Of a DNA stretch of 64,000 nt, positions 20,323 to 29,976 are shown piece after piece (the first letter of the stretch is position 1; each line of letters begins with the position of its first letter). The DNA comes from Desulfobacteraceae bacterium CG2_30_51_40 (GTDB taxonomy: Bacteria > Desulfobacterota > DSM-4660 > Desulfatiglandales > Desulfatiglandaceae), in the NCBI GenBank assembly GCA_001874005.1, contig MNYJ01000138.1:1-64000 (forward strand), in the 5' to 3' direction. Made by a program: the position numbers and the translations under genes. Below the pieces are notes generated by a model. That model did not search any database, was not told where the DNA came from, and was given only the letters and a program-made list of their open reading frames with translations.

Positions 20323-21689
20323 AAAAGGGGATAACAGTGCTGGTGGTTGACGATGACAGGAGCCACAGACTTATGCTCAAGACCCTCCTCAAGGGATGGG
20401 GATACGCTGTTACAGAGGCGGAAGACGGCTCTCAGGCCATAGAGGCCGTAAGGGAGAAGGCCTTTGACCTTATACTGATGGACATAAGGATGGTAAGGAT
20501 ATCGGGGCTTGAGGCCCTCGGCGCGATAAAGAGCTATAACCCATCCATACCCGTCATCATCATGACCGCCTACTCATCTGTTGAGACCGCCAGGCAGGCA
20601 CTGAAGAGCGGGGCCTATGATTATCTCACCAAACCCCTTGACTTTGACGAACTGAAGATAGTCATGGAAAGGGCTGCGGAGCACACGAGCCTCAAAGAGG
20701 AAAACAGAAGACTGAAGGAAGGGCTTTCAGGGGATTTCGACAGGAGAAACATAATAGGTAACAGCCCAGGAATAATTACTCTTCTCGAGCTTGTAGCCAA
20801 GGTTGCCTCCTCCGATGCCGGGGTATTGATCACCGGGGAGTCCGGATCCGGAAAGGAGCTGATAGCAGGCGCCATCCACTTCAACAGCCCAAGGAGGCAA
20901 GGCCCGTTCGTTCAGGTCAACTGCGCCGCTATCACTGAAACCCTTCTGGAGTCGGAGCTTTTCGGGCATGAAAAAGGTGCCTTTACAGGCGCCCTAAGGC
21001 AGAAGGAGGGCCGATTCCGGCAGGCCCATAGCGGGACACTTTTCCTCGATGAGGTAAGCGAGATGTCTCCGGGAATGCAGGTCAAGCTCCTCAGAGCTCT
21101 GCAGGAAAGGGAGATTACGAGGGTGGGAGGTGAGACTCCCATAAAACTGGATGTGAGGATAATCGCCGCAACTAACCGCGACCTTGAACAGGATGTTGCG
21201 GAAGGTCGCTTCAGGGAAGATCTCTTTTACAGGCTGAATGTGATAAGCCTCAGGGTGCCGCCCTTGCGGGAAAGAAGAGAGGATATACCTATCCTTGCAA
21301 GGCATTTTCTCGCCCGCTTCGCTGAAAAAAACCGGAAAGACCTTAAGGGCTTTACCCCCCAGGCCATGGATAGGCTCTTGAGATACGGCTGGCCCGGGAA
21401 TGTGAGGGAACTCATGAACGCGGTGGAACGGTCTGTAGTGCTCTCTATCTCCGGTTACGTCGAAGCGGATGATCTGCCCCGTACCTTGAGGACGGGCAAG
21501 GAGACCGCTAAGGAACCTACCGAGGCCCCGGTGCCTGAAGGTGCCTTGCCGCTTGAGGTGGTTGAAAAGGCCACCATTCTCAAGACGCTTGAGGCGGCAA
21601 ATGGAAACAAGAGCGAGACGGCAAGACGCCTGGGTATAACAAGGAAGACCCTTCATAAGAAACTAAAGGCCTACGGCGTTATGGATTAG
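20319..21689 (+). CDS. Sigma-54-dependent response regulator (ZraR/NtrC type)
   Basis: Receiver VLVVDDDRSHRLML; AAA+ GESGSGKELIAGAIH; ELFGHEKGAFTGA; C-terminal Fis-type HTH. Confidence 0.95.
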   Translation: MKKGITVLVVDDDRSHRLMLKTLLKGWGYAVTEAEDGSQAIEAVREKAFDLILMDIRMVRISGLEALGAIKSYNPSIPVIIMTAYSSVETARQALKSGAYDYLTKPLDFDELKIVMERAAEHTSLKEENRRLKEGLSGDFDRRNIIGNSPGIITLLELVAKVASSDAGVLITGESGSGKELIAGAIHFNSPRRQGPFVQVNCAAITETLLESELFGHEKGAFTGALRQKEGRFRQAHSGTLFLDEVSEMSPGMQVKLLRALQEREITRVGGETPIKLDVRIIAATNRDLEQDVAEGRFREDLFYRLNVISLRVPPLRERREDIPILARHFLARFAEKNRKDLKGFTPQAMDRLLRYGWPGNVRELMNAVERSVVLSISGYVEADDLPRTLRTGKETAKEPTEAPVPEGALPLEVVEKATILKTLEAANGNKSETARRLGITRKTLHKKLKAYGVMD

Positions 21690-21889
21690 CGCCATGCAGC
21701 GAGCCTTATTTAGGGCTATGTCTTCGGGTGATGCAGTGGCGGGAGCGCTTTAATCCTTCATTGGCCCGCATCAGGCTTAAGCGCTGGATGATAACTTGAA
21801 ATCGTATTTTAAGACATTAGTTTTTTAAATATTCTCACTGACGGTCATACCCTTTTGGGGCACAACGCAACATGAAAATGCTGCAAGTC

Positions 21890-22015
21890 ATTCGGGACTT
21901 AAGCCGGAATCCAGCTATAAAAGACTGGATTCCAGCTTGCACTGGAATGACAAAGAGTTGGCTTGTTCCGTCTTCCCGGCGAAGCCTGTCCCGGACCCCG
22001 ATCCGGAATCAAGTG
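21890..22015. repeat. Cluster of degenerate REP-like palindromes
   Basis: GCCGGAATCCAGC..GACTGGATTCCAGC..; TCTTCCCGGCGAAGCCTGTCCCGGACCCCGATCCGGAATC. Confidence 0.7.
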
Positions 22016-22078
22016 GTTTTAGCACCAATTATTGAGCTGATATGTTTTATTCATCAAAAATAAGGAGGTATCTGTATT

Positions 22079-22282
22079 ATGGGTAAAATGACCTTTTCTA
22101 TTCCTAAGATTTCATGCCATCACTGTGTTATGACCATCAAGCGTGAACTCGGTGAACTTGAAGGAGTGCTCAGTGTTGAAGGGAATCCTGCCGGCAAGGA
22201 GATAGTGGTTGAATGGAAGGAGCCGGCAACGGTGGACAAGATAAAGGCATTGCTGAGCGAGATCAATTATCCCGCTGCGTGA
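22079..22282 (+). CDS. copZ: Heavy-metal-associated (CopZ-like) chaperone
   Basis: 67 aa HMA domain, metal site CHHC ([16 protein letters not shown]); GGAGG RBS. Confidence 0.85.
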   Translation: MGKMTFSIPKISCHHCVMTIKRELGELEGVLSVEGNPAGKEIVVEWKEPATVDKIKALLSEINYPAA

Positions 22283-24738
22283 TGGGGGATCGGTTGGGAA
22301 AAAAGGAGATCATAGTCCCGGTCACCGGAATGACATGTGCCAACTGCGCCATGACTATAGAGAGGACCTTAAGAAAGGTGGATGGCGTAGAAAGTGCTGT
22401 GGTCAATTTTGCCTCTGAAAAGGCCGCCATCGTCTATGATCCTGAAAAGGTAAAGCAGGAAGAGCTGGTATCCCGCATAGAGAAGGCCGGCTACGGAGTG
22501 GCTGTTGCCTCTGCGGATATCCCGGTCACCGGCATGACCTGCGCCAACTGCGCCATGACGATAGAGAGGACCCTTACGAGAAAGGTCCCTGGTGTGCTGA
22601 AGGTAGCGGTCAATTTCGCGGCTGAAACGGCCCATGTTGAATACATACCAGGTGTATCAAGCCTTCAGGATATAGCGGCCGCAATCGAAAAAGCCGGATA
22701 CGGAGCTGTGATTCCCTCTGATTCGGCGGGGGCTGAGGATCAGGAACTCCTTGCAAGGGAGGCGGAGATCCGTTCACAGACAAAGAAGTTCCTCGTGGGG
22801 GTTTTATTTGCATTTCCGCTTTTTGTCCTGAGCATGGGAAGAGACTTCGGTATTCTGGGACAATGGAGTCATGCGGCGTGGGTGAACTGGCTCTTCTTTT
22901 GCCTGGCAACCCCTGTGCAGTTCTATACCGGCCGGGATTATTATGTGGGAGGATTCAAGAGCCTAAGAAACAAATCCGCCAATATGGATGTACTTGTGGC
23001 ACTGGGGTCGTCGGTTGCATATTTTTATTCCCTTGGAGTCCTTTTTTTCCCTTCATTAGGGCATCACGTCTATTTCGAGACATCCGCCGTCATAATAACC
23101 CTTATAAAACTAGGCAAGATGCTTGAATCGCGCACAAAGGCAAAGGCGGGTATCGCCATTAGGGCCCTTATGGGATTGCAGCCGAAGACTGCCACCATCT
23201 TAAAGGATGGAGAGGAGGCCAATATTCCCATCGCCCGGATAGTGCTTGGAGATGTCGCACTCGTGCGGCCAGGTGAAAGGATACCGGTTGACGGGGTTGT
23301 GATCGAAGGGGCCTCATCCGTTGATGAATCCATGCTTACAGGGGAGCCCATGCCGGTTGAGAAAAACGCCGGATCAAAGGTTACCGGAGGCACCATAAAC
23401 GGTGAAGGTCTTTTAAGGGTGCGCGCAGAGCGTATCGGCAAAGACACCGCCCTTTCTCAGATAATCCGTCTTGTGCAGGAGGCCCAGGGGAGCAAGGCCC
23501 CTATTCAGGCCCTGGCCGACAGGGTTGCGGCCTTTTTCGTCCCGGGAGTCATCCTCTCTGCTGCAATTACCTTCATACTGTGGTGGCTACTATCCGGAGA
23601 TTCCGTTTCCGCCATGATACGCCTTGTCGCGGTGCTTGTGATAGCCTGCCCATGCGCGCTTGGCCTTGCGACTCCTACCGCCATAATGGCCGGAAGCGGA
23701 AGGGGGGCAAGAGAGGGCATCCTTTTCAAAGGGGGAGAGGCCCTTGAAGCCTCAGCCCATCTTAATGTCGTTGTTCTGGATAAGACCGGAACCATTACAG
23801 AGGGAAAACCGGTTGTGGAAAAGATCATGCCGGCTGATTCCTCCGGCCTCGACGAGGATGAAATTCTTGCCCTTGCCGCATCCGCAGAGAAGGGCTCCGA
23901 GCATCCCCTCGGAAAGGCCCTCGTGGCGGCGGCAAAGGAAAAGGGCATAGCCCTTGATGATCCTTCGGATTTCAAGGCCTACGGGGGAATGGGGATAGAG
24001 GCAAAAGTCAGGGGAAGGTTTGTCAGGGTAGGGAAACCGGCCTGGTTCCAGGCGCTCTCGATTGACCTTGAAGGGGTTAAGGAAGCCATAATTGCCCTTC
24101 AGGAGAAAAAAAAGACGGTTGCCGTTGTAGTTGCAGACGGTAGCCCCATCGGTGTAGCAGCCCTGAGTGACAGGATAAAACCTGACTCCGGACCGGCCGT
24201 ATCGCTTATCAAGAACATGGGCCTCAAGGTGGCCATGATCACCGGCGATACCAAGGAGACGGCCCTTGCTATTGCCCTTTCTGTAGGTATTGATGACGTT
24301 CTGGCTGAGGTGAGGCCTGAGGAAAAGGCTGACAGGATAAAGCAAATGAAGGCAAATGGCGCCAAAGTGGCCATGGTCGGGGACGGCATAAACGACGCAC
24401 CGGCCCTGGCGCAGGCAGACCTTGGTATCGCAATAGGCACGGGAACGGATGTGGCCATGGAGACAGGCGGGGTGATACTTGCCCGTGGTGAACTGACCGG
24501 TGTTCCCAAGGCTATATCGCTTGGAAGGGCTGTCATGCGCACCGTTAGACAAAACCTTTTCTGGGCCTTTTTCTACAACTGCATCTTGATTCCGGTAGCA
24601 GCCGGAATCCTCTTTCCATTCGAAGGGGTGCCTGCCTTTTTAAGGCAGCTCCATCCCATCCTGGCCGCTCTGGCCATGGCCGCAAGCAGCATCACGGTTA
24701 TTTCAAATTCGCTTCGGCTTCACAGGATTAAACTTTAG
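22282..24738 (+). CDS. copA: Cu+-type P-type ATPase with two N-terminal HMA domains
   Basis: [15 protein letters not shown] twice; [30 protein letters not shown]; start overlaps copZ stop (TGATG). Confidence 0.93.
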   Translation: MGDRLGKKEIIVPVTGMTCANCAMTIERTLRKVDGVESAVVNFASEKAAIVYDPEKVKQEELVSRIEKAGYGVAVASADIPVTGMTCANCAMTIERTLTRKVPGVLKVAVNFAAETAHVEYIPGVSSLQDIAAAIEKAGYGAVIPSDSAGAEDQELLAREAEIRSQTKKFLVGVLFAFPLFVLSMGRDFGILGQWSHAAWVNWLFFCLATPVQFYTGRDYYVGGFKSLRNKSANMDVLVALGSSVAYFYSLGVLFFPSLGHHVYFETSAVIITLIKLGKMLESRTKAKAGIAIRALMGLQPKTATILKDGEEANIPIARIVLGDVALVRPGERIPVDGVVIEGASSVDESMLTGEPMPVEKNAGSKVTGGTINGEGLLRVRAERIGKDTALSQIIRLVQEAQGSKAPIQALADRVAAFFVPGVILSAAITFILWWLLSGDSVSAMIRLVAVLVIACPCALGLATPTAIMAGSGRGAREGILFKGGEALEASAHLNVVVLDKTGTITEGKPVVEKIMPADSSGLDEDEILALAASAEKGSEHPLGKALVAAAKEKGIALDDPSDFKAYGGMGIEAKVRGRFVRVGKPAWFQALSIDLEGVKEAIIALQEKKKTVAVVVADGSPIGVAALSDRIKPDSGPAVSLIKNMGLKVAMITGDTKETALAIALSVGIDDVLAEVRPEEKADRIKQMKANGAKVAMVGDGINDAPALAQADLGIAIGTGTDVAMETGGVILARGELTGVPKAISLGRAVMRTVRQNLFWAFFYNCILIPVAAGILFPFEGVPAFLRQLHPILAALAMAASSITVISNSLRLHRIKL

Positions 24739-24779
24739 AAAATAAGCCCTTAAGTTTTAAACGTATCAGCTCAATAATT

Positions 24780-24900
24780 GGGGCGATGGCAGATCAGGAC
24801 ATGCAGACCAGTAATCAGGTTCTGTAGGTGCGTCTTCAGACGCAGGGCGCACGGTTCCCTTGCGGCTGAAGCCGCACCTACCCCGAATTTTTGAGCTCAT
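24780..24900 (+). repeat. BIME-like repeat (TAGGTGCG..CGCACCTA), copy
   Basis: GTAGGTGCGTCTTCAGACGCAGGGCGCACGGTTCCCTTGCGGCTGAAGCCGCACCTAC. Confidence 0.8.
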
Positions 24901-25153
24901 GCTTGTAAGCCATTAGCGTTTAGCTTGACATTGCAAGGGGTAATTGTCTATCAATTAGGGCCACAGTAAATCCGTCGGGGGTGCATTGCGAGCGGCATGA
25001 CCGGAATCTGTCGTGCCGACAAAAAGCCGGCTAAATGGGACACCGACCGGATTCAGTTTAAAACACGGAGTGAAGGCCCAGGAGAGAAGACGGCGCCCCG
25101 CTGCCGGAGGCGGGGCCATTTCTCAATAGGCTTGAACTGCGAAAGGAGCTGAT

Positions 25154-26806
25154 ATGTCATTACAATATTCAGTAAGCCCTGATGGCGAGCGCTTCAAACT
25201 CCCTGAGGAGGCTGATTATGCCGCAGAGTACAAGAGACTGGAGGCCCTTGTAGCCTCCAAAAGGGCTGAAGGGCTTGAGATTGTAGTAGTGATGGGCCTC
25301 GGCTTTGTGGGGGCGGTTATGGCTGCGGTGGTGGCCGACTCTGTTGACAAGAAGACAAGCAGGCCGAACAGATTCGTTATCGGGATGCAAAGGCCCAGTC
25401 CCAGGAGCTTCTGGAAGATACCGCTATTTAACAGGGGCGTTTCTCCGGTAAAGGCTGAAGACCCTGAGGTCGCACCCATGATCGCCCGCTGTGTAAATGA
25501 TAAGAAAACCCTGGCGGCGACCTATTCCTATGATGCGCTCAAGTTTGCCGATGTCCTGGTGGTTGATGTTCAATGCGACTTTCTCAAGCAGGATCTGGGT
25601 AACCTCAGAAGCGGATATGCGGACATAAGCGCCCTTGAGGAGAGCTTCAAGGTGATAGGTGCCAATATAAGGCCAGAGTGCCTCGTGCTGATAGAAACCA
25701 CGGTTCCTCCCGGCACCACGGAATATGTCGCCTATCCCATAATCAAGAAGGCCTTTAAGGCAAGGGGGATAGATGATGATCCGCTTCTGTCTCACAGCTT
25801 TGAAAGGGTTATGCCGGGGAGAGAATATGTCCGATCCATAAGGGATTTCTGGCGGGTGTGCAGCGGTATAAACGAGAAGGCAAAGGAAGGTATTACAAAA
25901 TTTCTCTCCGATGTCATCAACGTGGATAAACATCCCCTGACGGTGCTGGATCGTCCGATTGAAAGCGAGACGTGCAAGATTGTTGAAAACAGCTACAGGG
26001 CGACGATTCTGGCATTCATGGATGAATGGAGCCACTTTGCGGAGACAAACGGTGTTGACCTCATGAAGGTCATAAAGGCGATCAAGATGCGCCCTACCCA
26101 CAGTAACATCATTTTCCCCGGCCCCGGAATAGGAGGTTACTGCCTCCCAAAGGATGGAGGTTTGGGTCTGTGGGCCTACAAGCATCTGATGGGATTTGAA
26201 AACGACATTTTCAGGATAACCCCCGAGGCCATAAACATTAATGATACAAGGGCGCTCAGGGCCGCCCAACTCGTTCGCGACGCCCTCAGGAACATGGGCC
26301 GGATAGTGGCCGCATCTCAGGTGGCCGTTCTGGGGGCCAGCTACAGGGAAGATGTCGGAGATACCCGGTACAGCGGCTCAGAGATCATAGTCAGGAAACT
26401 CACCGAGATGGGAGCCGAGGTAAAGGCCCATGATCCCTATGTTGAGCACTGGTGGGAACTTGAAAAGCAGGATTCCTATCCGGCAGTAGGCCAGAGCTGG
26501 GGAAGATTTTTTCGAAATCAGGAACATCTCGGGGAATTTAGGATGGTAAAAGACCTCCAAACTGCCCTTACCGGTTGTGACGCGGTGGTGCTTGCTGTAA
26601 GGCACAGACCTTACCTTGAGCTTACGCCCGATAAGATATTTGAGATGGTGGGTGCGCCCTGCGCGGTGGTTGATTGCTTCGGGATACTGGATGACGAAAA
26701 GATCGAGAGGTTCTTTGAACTGGGCTGCGAAGTCAAGGGCCTTGGAAGAGGTCACATCAACAGGATAAAGGACAAGGTTCGCAGGAAGAAGACGGGAAGT
26801 TCATAA
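25154..26806 (+). CDS. Nucleotide-sugar (UDP-glucose/GDP-mannose family) dehydrogenase
   Basis: VVMGLGFVGAVMAAVVAD; ESETCKIVENSYRATILAFMDEWS; IFPGPGIGGYCLPKDGG. Confidence 0.88.
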   Translation: MSLQYSVSPDGERFKLPEEADYAAEYKRLEALVASKRAEGLEIVVVMGLGFVGAVMAAVVADSVDKKTSRPNRFVIGMQRPSPRSFWKIPLFNRGVSPVKAEDPEVAPMIARCVNDKKTLAATYSYDALKFADVLVVDVQCDFLKQDLGNLRSGYADISALEESFKVIGANIRPECLVLIETTVPPGTTEYVAYPIIKKAFKARGIDDDPLLSHSFERVMPGREYVRSIRDFWRVCSGINEKAKEGITKFLSDVINVDKHPLTVLDRPIESETCKIVENSYRATILAFMDEWSHFAETNGVDLMKVIKAIKMRPTHSNIIFPGPGIGGYCLPKDGGLGLWAYKHLMGFENDIFRITPEAININDTRALRAAQLVRDALRNMGRIVAASQVAVLGASYREDVGDTRYSGSEIIVRKLTEMGAEVKAHDPYVEHWWELEKQDSYPAVGQSWGRFFRNQEHLGEFRMVKDLQTALTGCDAVVLAVRHRPYLELTPDKIFEMVGAPCAVVDCFGILDDEKIERFFELGCEVKGLGRGHINRIKDKVRRKKTGSS

Positions 26807-26990
26807 GAGATAAAAGGGGTTTTCGCCCATCCTCGGGCCAGTTCCCCTTTGGCGCACGCCTTGTATCCGGGCATTTATATGAAAATGCCTCTTCTCTCAA
26901 TCCCTCTCCCCCTCGATGGAGGGGTGGGGTTGATTTTCATCTTTCGTCGCGCCCCATTCGGGCATGACCGTTAGCTCCACAAATATGCTG

Positions 26991-27158
26991 TTAGGCCTTG
27001 GCCGAGACTTCAAATGAACTCGGCCCCGCGGCGAGTCTGATCCCGTTTTCAAGGGCTATCACATAGAGTTCGAATCTGGAGTCGGTTTTCATCTCGATTT
27101 TTCCTTTGACTCCCCTGTATCCTTTGGTCATAACTATTTCGGTTCCTTTCTCCGGCAT
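26991..27158 (-). CDS. Small conserved-looking protein, 55 aa
   Basis: Manual translation MPEKGTEIVMTKGYRGVKGKIEMKTDSRFELYVIALENGIRLAAGPSSFEVSAKA*; strong SD GGGGAGGT upstream. Confidence 0.65.
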   Translation of the reverse strand: MPEKGTEIVMTKGYRGVKGKIEMKTDSRFELYVIALENGIRLAAGPSSFEVSAKA

Positions 27159-27180
27159 CTGTTCAATACCTCCCCATCTC

Positions 27181-27354
27181 TTATATCTGATAATCCCTCA
27201 ATTTCTCTGCCAGAGAATCCGGCCAGATATCTGAAAAGAGAAACGCATCGAGTTCTTCCCTGTTGAGACGTGCCACAAGTTCCTTTGGGAGGTTACGCAA
27301 CGCCTCCATCCTGTCAGGATCGGGATTCCTCTCCTGTTTTTTTTCTTCCGTCAT
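27181..27354 (-). CDS. Small protein, 57 aa, upstream of the 55-aa ORF
   Basis: Manual translation MTEEKKQERNPDPDRMEALRNLPKELVARLNREELDAFLFSDIWPDSLAEKLRDYQI*; SD GGAGAG upstream. Confidence 0.6.
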   Translation of the reverse strand: MTEEKKQERNPDPDRMEALRNLPKELVARLNREELDAFLFSDIWPDSLAEKLRDYQI

Positions 27355-27500
27355 CTCTTGCTCTCCTTATATCCCGGCTTTCCGGTCTCAGGTTCCTTGC
27401 ACCTTGCAGGCATACTATGATAAAGGGAAGCCTGTTTTCAAGTTTCAATTACAGTATCCGGTCCTTGCGGAACGCGGCATTTGAATGAGGCGGCATAATA

Positions 27501-28517
27501 TTGAAGAACAGATTGCGAATCTGGCTGGGAGTGGCCCTTGGGGTAGGATTCATGTATCTTGCCTTGAGAAAGATAAGGCTTGATGATCTCATAAACGGCT
27601 TTTCCAATGCCAGATACTGGCCTCTTCTACCCTGTGCCGTTATGGTCATCCTGAGCCATATACTCAGGGCGATCCGCTGGCAGCTTCTTATATTGCCGGT
27701 AAAAAAGGCGGCCTTGAGCCGTCTTTTCTCGGCCCTGATGATAGGCTACGTTGTAAACTCCTTTACCCCTGCCCATCTTGGAGAGCTTGTAAGAAGCTAT
27801 GTGCTGGGGAAGAAGGAGGGGATACAGGTAAGCTCCGTGCTTGCCTCTGTGGTCGTCGAAAGGGTCATTGATATATTTTCACTGCTGGCCCTTATGCTTA
27901 TTGCCGTATTTCTCTATCCTTTTCCCTCGTGGGTTACAAAGAGCGGATATCTCATGCTGGCAGTAAGCGTTGTGATGCTGCTGGTTCTCGTGACCCTGCG
28001 CCTGTATCCGGGACCTTCTTTGAGATACATCGCCTGGGCCAGCAGGTTTCTTCCCGGGAGGCTCGGGGGAAGACTCTCCGAGGTCGGAGAGGGCTTCATT
28101 TCAGGGCTTGTGCCTCTGGCCAAATGGTCTGATTACATCAAGGTAGGGGTGCTTTCGGTGGCTATTTGGCTCTGCTACGGCGTCGTATTCCATCTGTGCC
28201 TTTTCGCCTTTGATTTCAACACAATTTACGGAACGACATGGCTTACAAGCGTACTTCTGCTGGTAATTACAACCATTGCGGTCGTGGTTCCCTCCTCCCC
28301 GGGATATGTCGGGACCTACCATTATCTATGTCAGCTCACCCTTGCCATGTTTGCGGTTCCGGCAGGACAGGCACTGTCTTTTGCAGCGGTTGTTCATATG
28401 ATCAATTTTCTGCCGGTGACGCTGGTAGGGATATTCTGCGCAAAAAGAGAGGGGATGACCGTTCTAAAAAATCCGGCCGGCACCGAAAAGACCTCCGGCG
28501 GCAAGGCTGATTATTAA
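27501..28517 (+). CDS. Lysylphosphatidylglycerol synthase TM-region/UPF0104 family flippase-like membrane protein (TTG start)
   Basis: SHILRAIRWQLLILPV..GYVVNSFTPAHLGELVRSYVLGKKEGI; multi-TM. Confidence 0.85.
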   Translation: MKNRLRIWLGVALGVGFMYLALRKIRLDDLINGFSNARYWPLLPCAVMVILSHILRAIRWQLLILPVKKAALSRLFSALMIGYVVNSFTPAHLGELVRSYVLGKKEGIQVSSVLASVVVERVIDIFSLLALMLIAVFLYPFPSWVTKSGYLMLAVSVVMLLVLVTLRLYPGPSLRYIAWASRFLPGRLGGRLSEVGEGFISGLVPLAKWSDYIKVGVLSVAIWLCYGVVFHLCLFAFDFNTIYGTTWLTSVLLLVITTIAVVVPSSPGYVGTYHYLCQLTLAMFAVPAGQALSFAAVVHMINFLPVTLVGIFCAKREGMTVLKNPAGTEKTSGGKADY

Positions 28518-28522
28518 ACCGC

Positions 28523-29317
28523 TTAGTGTTTTGCCGCGCGCCTGTTAAGAAAGATGAGAATGGAAATTCCCGATGCCAGCATGAGTGATGAAAGTATCTG
28601 CCCCATGGTCAGGAAGCCTATGATATTTCCGAGTTGCGCGTCAGGCTCTCTTGCAAATTCAAGGATAAACCGAAAAAAGCCGTAAAGGATAAGGAATAGG
28701 GCAACCATTGTCCCATTCGCCAAATCCTTCTTCCGGATGGACCAAAGGATTATAAAGAGTACCACCCCTTCAAGAAGGGCCTCGTAGAGCTGGGAGGGAT
28801 GGCGCGGAAGGGGGCCGCCGTTCGGAAAGACCATGGCCCATGGAAGATCTGAGTGCCTTCCGAAAAGCTCGCCGTTTAAGAAATTTCCTATCCTTCCAAG
28901 CCCCAGTCCGATGGGGGCCGTCACGATGACGCAGTCTCCAATGGCGGCAAGAGACATCCCCTTTTTCCTGCTGAACCACCAACCCGCGGCCGCGCAACCG
29001 GCAAGCCCTCCATGAAAGGACATGCCGCCATGCCACACCGCGATGATCTCAAGGGGGTTTGCCAGCATATCCGAAAGGTTTTCGAACTGATAGAAGAGGA
29101 TGTAGCCGAGCCTTGCCCCTATCAAGAGACCAAAGAAAAGATGCATGAAAAAGGATTCAAGTATCTGGCCCTGGAGACCTATCATCTTTGCCTTGGGATG
29201 TCTTGAAGTCAATATATAGGATGCAGCAAAGCCAAGCACATACATAAGGCCATACCATCGGATATGTATGGGCCCGAATGCTATGATATCCGGATCAATG
29301 GCTGGCAAAACGATCAT
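28523..29317 (-). CDS. lgt: Prolipoprotein diacylglyceryl transferase
   Basis: GPIHIRWYGLMYVLGF; GRIGNFLNGELFGRHSDLPWAMVFP; start assigned at MIVLPAIDPD. Confidence 0.93.
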   Translation of the reverse strand: MIVLPAIDPDIIAFGPIHIRWYGLMYVLGFAASYILTSRHPKAKMIGLQGQILESFFMHLFFGLLIGARLGYILFYQFENLSDMLANPLEIIAVWHGGMSFHGGLAGCAAAGWWFSRKKGMSLAAIGDCVIVTAPIGLGLGRIGNFLNGELFGRHSDLPWAMVFPNGGPLPRHPSQLYEALLEGVVLFIILWSIRKKDLANGTMVALFLILYGFFRFILEFAREPDAQLGNIIGFLTMGQILSSLMLASGISILIFLNRRAAKH

Positions 29318-29351
29318 AAGCGTCCCATGTCGGAAAAATGCACTTGATGGA

Positions 29352-29813
29352 TCATCCCCTTTTGAGCGAGGCGGGAAGACCCGCGACAAAGTCCTTGATT
29401 TCGTCCCTTACTCTTCTGTAATGGCCCATTGCCTCTTCTTCGTCAAGCGCTCCCGCAGCCAGGGCTGGAGGGTCTTCAAAACCCATGTGGACGAGCGCGG
29501 TCTTAGCCGGGAAATAGGGACAGGATTCCCTGGCATTATCACAGAGGGTTATGACGTAATCAAAATCCTTCTCACCCAACGAATCAAGACCTTTTGATCT
29601 TTGACGAGATATGTCAATGCCTGCCTCTGCCATTGCCTTGACCGCCCTGGGGTCGAGTCCCTTCGGCGACACCCCGGCGGATAAAGCCATAATGTCATTT
29701 CCCTTTAGTCTATTAGTCCATGCCTCTGCCATCTGGCTCCTGCATGAATTTCCGCTGCAAAGAAAAAGTATTTTCATTCTCCTATCCATGTCATCTCCCG
29801 GAACCGGCTCCAT
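29352..29813 (-). CDS. arsC: Arsenate reductase ArsC (LMW protein tyrosine phosphatase-fold); start uncertain
   Basis: ILFLCSGNSCRSQMAEAW P-loop; DYVITLCDNARESCPYFP. Confidence 0.88.
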   Translation of the reverse strand: MEPVPGDDMDRRMKILFLCSGNSCRSQMAEAWTNRLKGNDIMALSAGVSPKGLDPRAVKAMAEAGIDISRQRSKGLDSLGEKDFDYVITLCDNARESCPYFPAKTALVHMGFEDPPALAAGALDEEEAMGHYRRVRDEIKDFVAGLPASLKRG

Positions 29814-29829
29814 TACAGGGGAACGTATC

Positions 29830-29975
29830 TAGTGTCCATCCGGAAATGAGATAGTTTCGTCGAGTTCAAGGCGGGCGATAATTTTAACCACAGGAATACA
29901 TTGACGTATTTCGAGGATTAAAATTTGAGCCCAACGCCGAAATCGGTGAAAATAGCCATTTCCGGATGGACACTA
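29830..29975. repeat. 146-bp palindromic MITE-like element, copy 2
   Basis: TAGTGTCCATCCGGAAATG...CATTTCCGGATGGACACTA; nearly identical to copy 1. Confidence 0.88.
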
Positions 29976-29976
29976 T

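Noticed and set aside
20994-21656. 220-aa antisense ORF in the response regulator
   Set aside because: Shadow ORF opposite a conserved sigma-54 regulator.
21872-22063. 63-aa + strand ORF upstream of copZ
   Set aside because: Consists of translated REP-like palindromes (SSRRSLSRTPIRNQ, same peptide as the Mpl tail).
23752-24552. 266-aa antisense ORF in copA
   Set aside because: Shadow ORF opposite conserved P-type ATPase motifs.
25424-26269. 281-aa antisense ORF in the nucleotide-sugar dehydrogenase gene
   Set aside because: Antisense of a strong CDS; typical shadow ORF in GC-rich coding DNA.
27263-27488. Overlapping 73- and 72-aa + strand ORFs
   Set aside because: Opposite the better supported 57-aa minus-strand ORF with RBS; no start signals.
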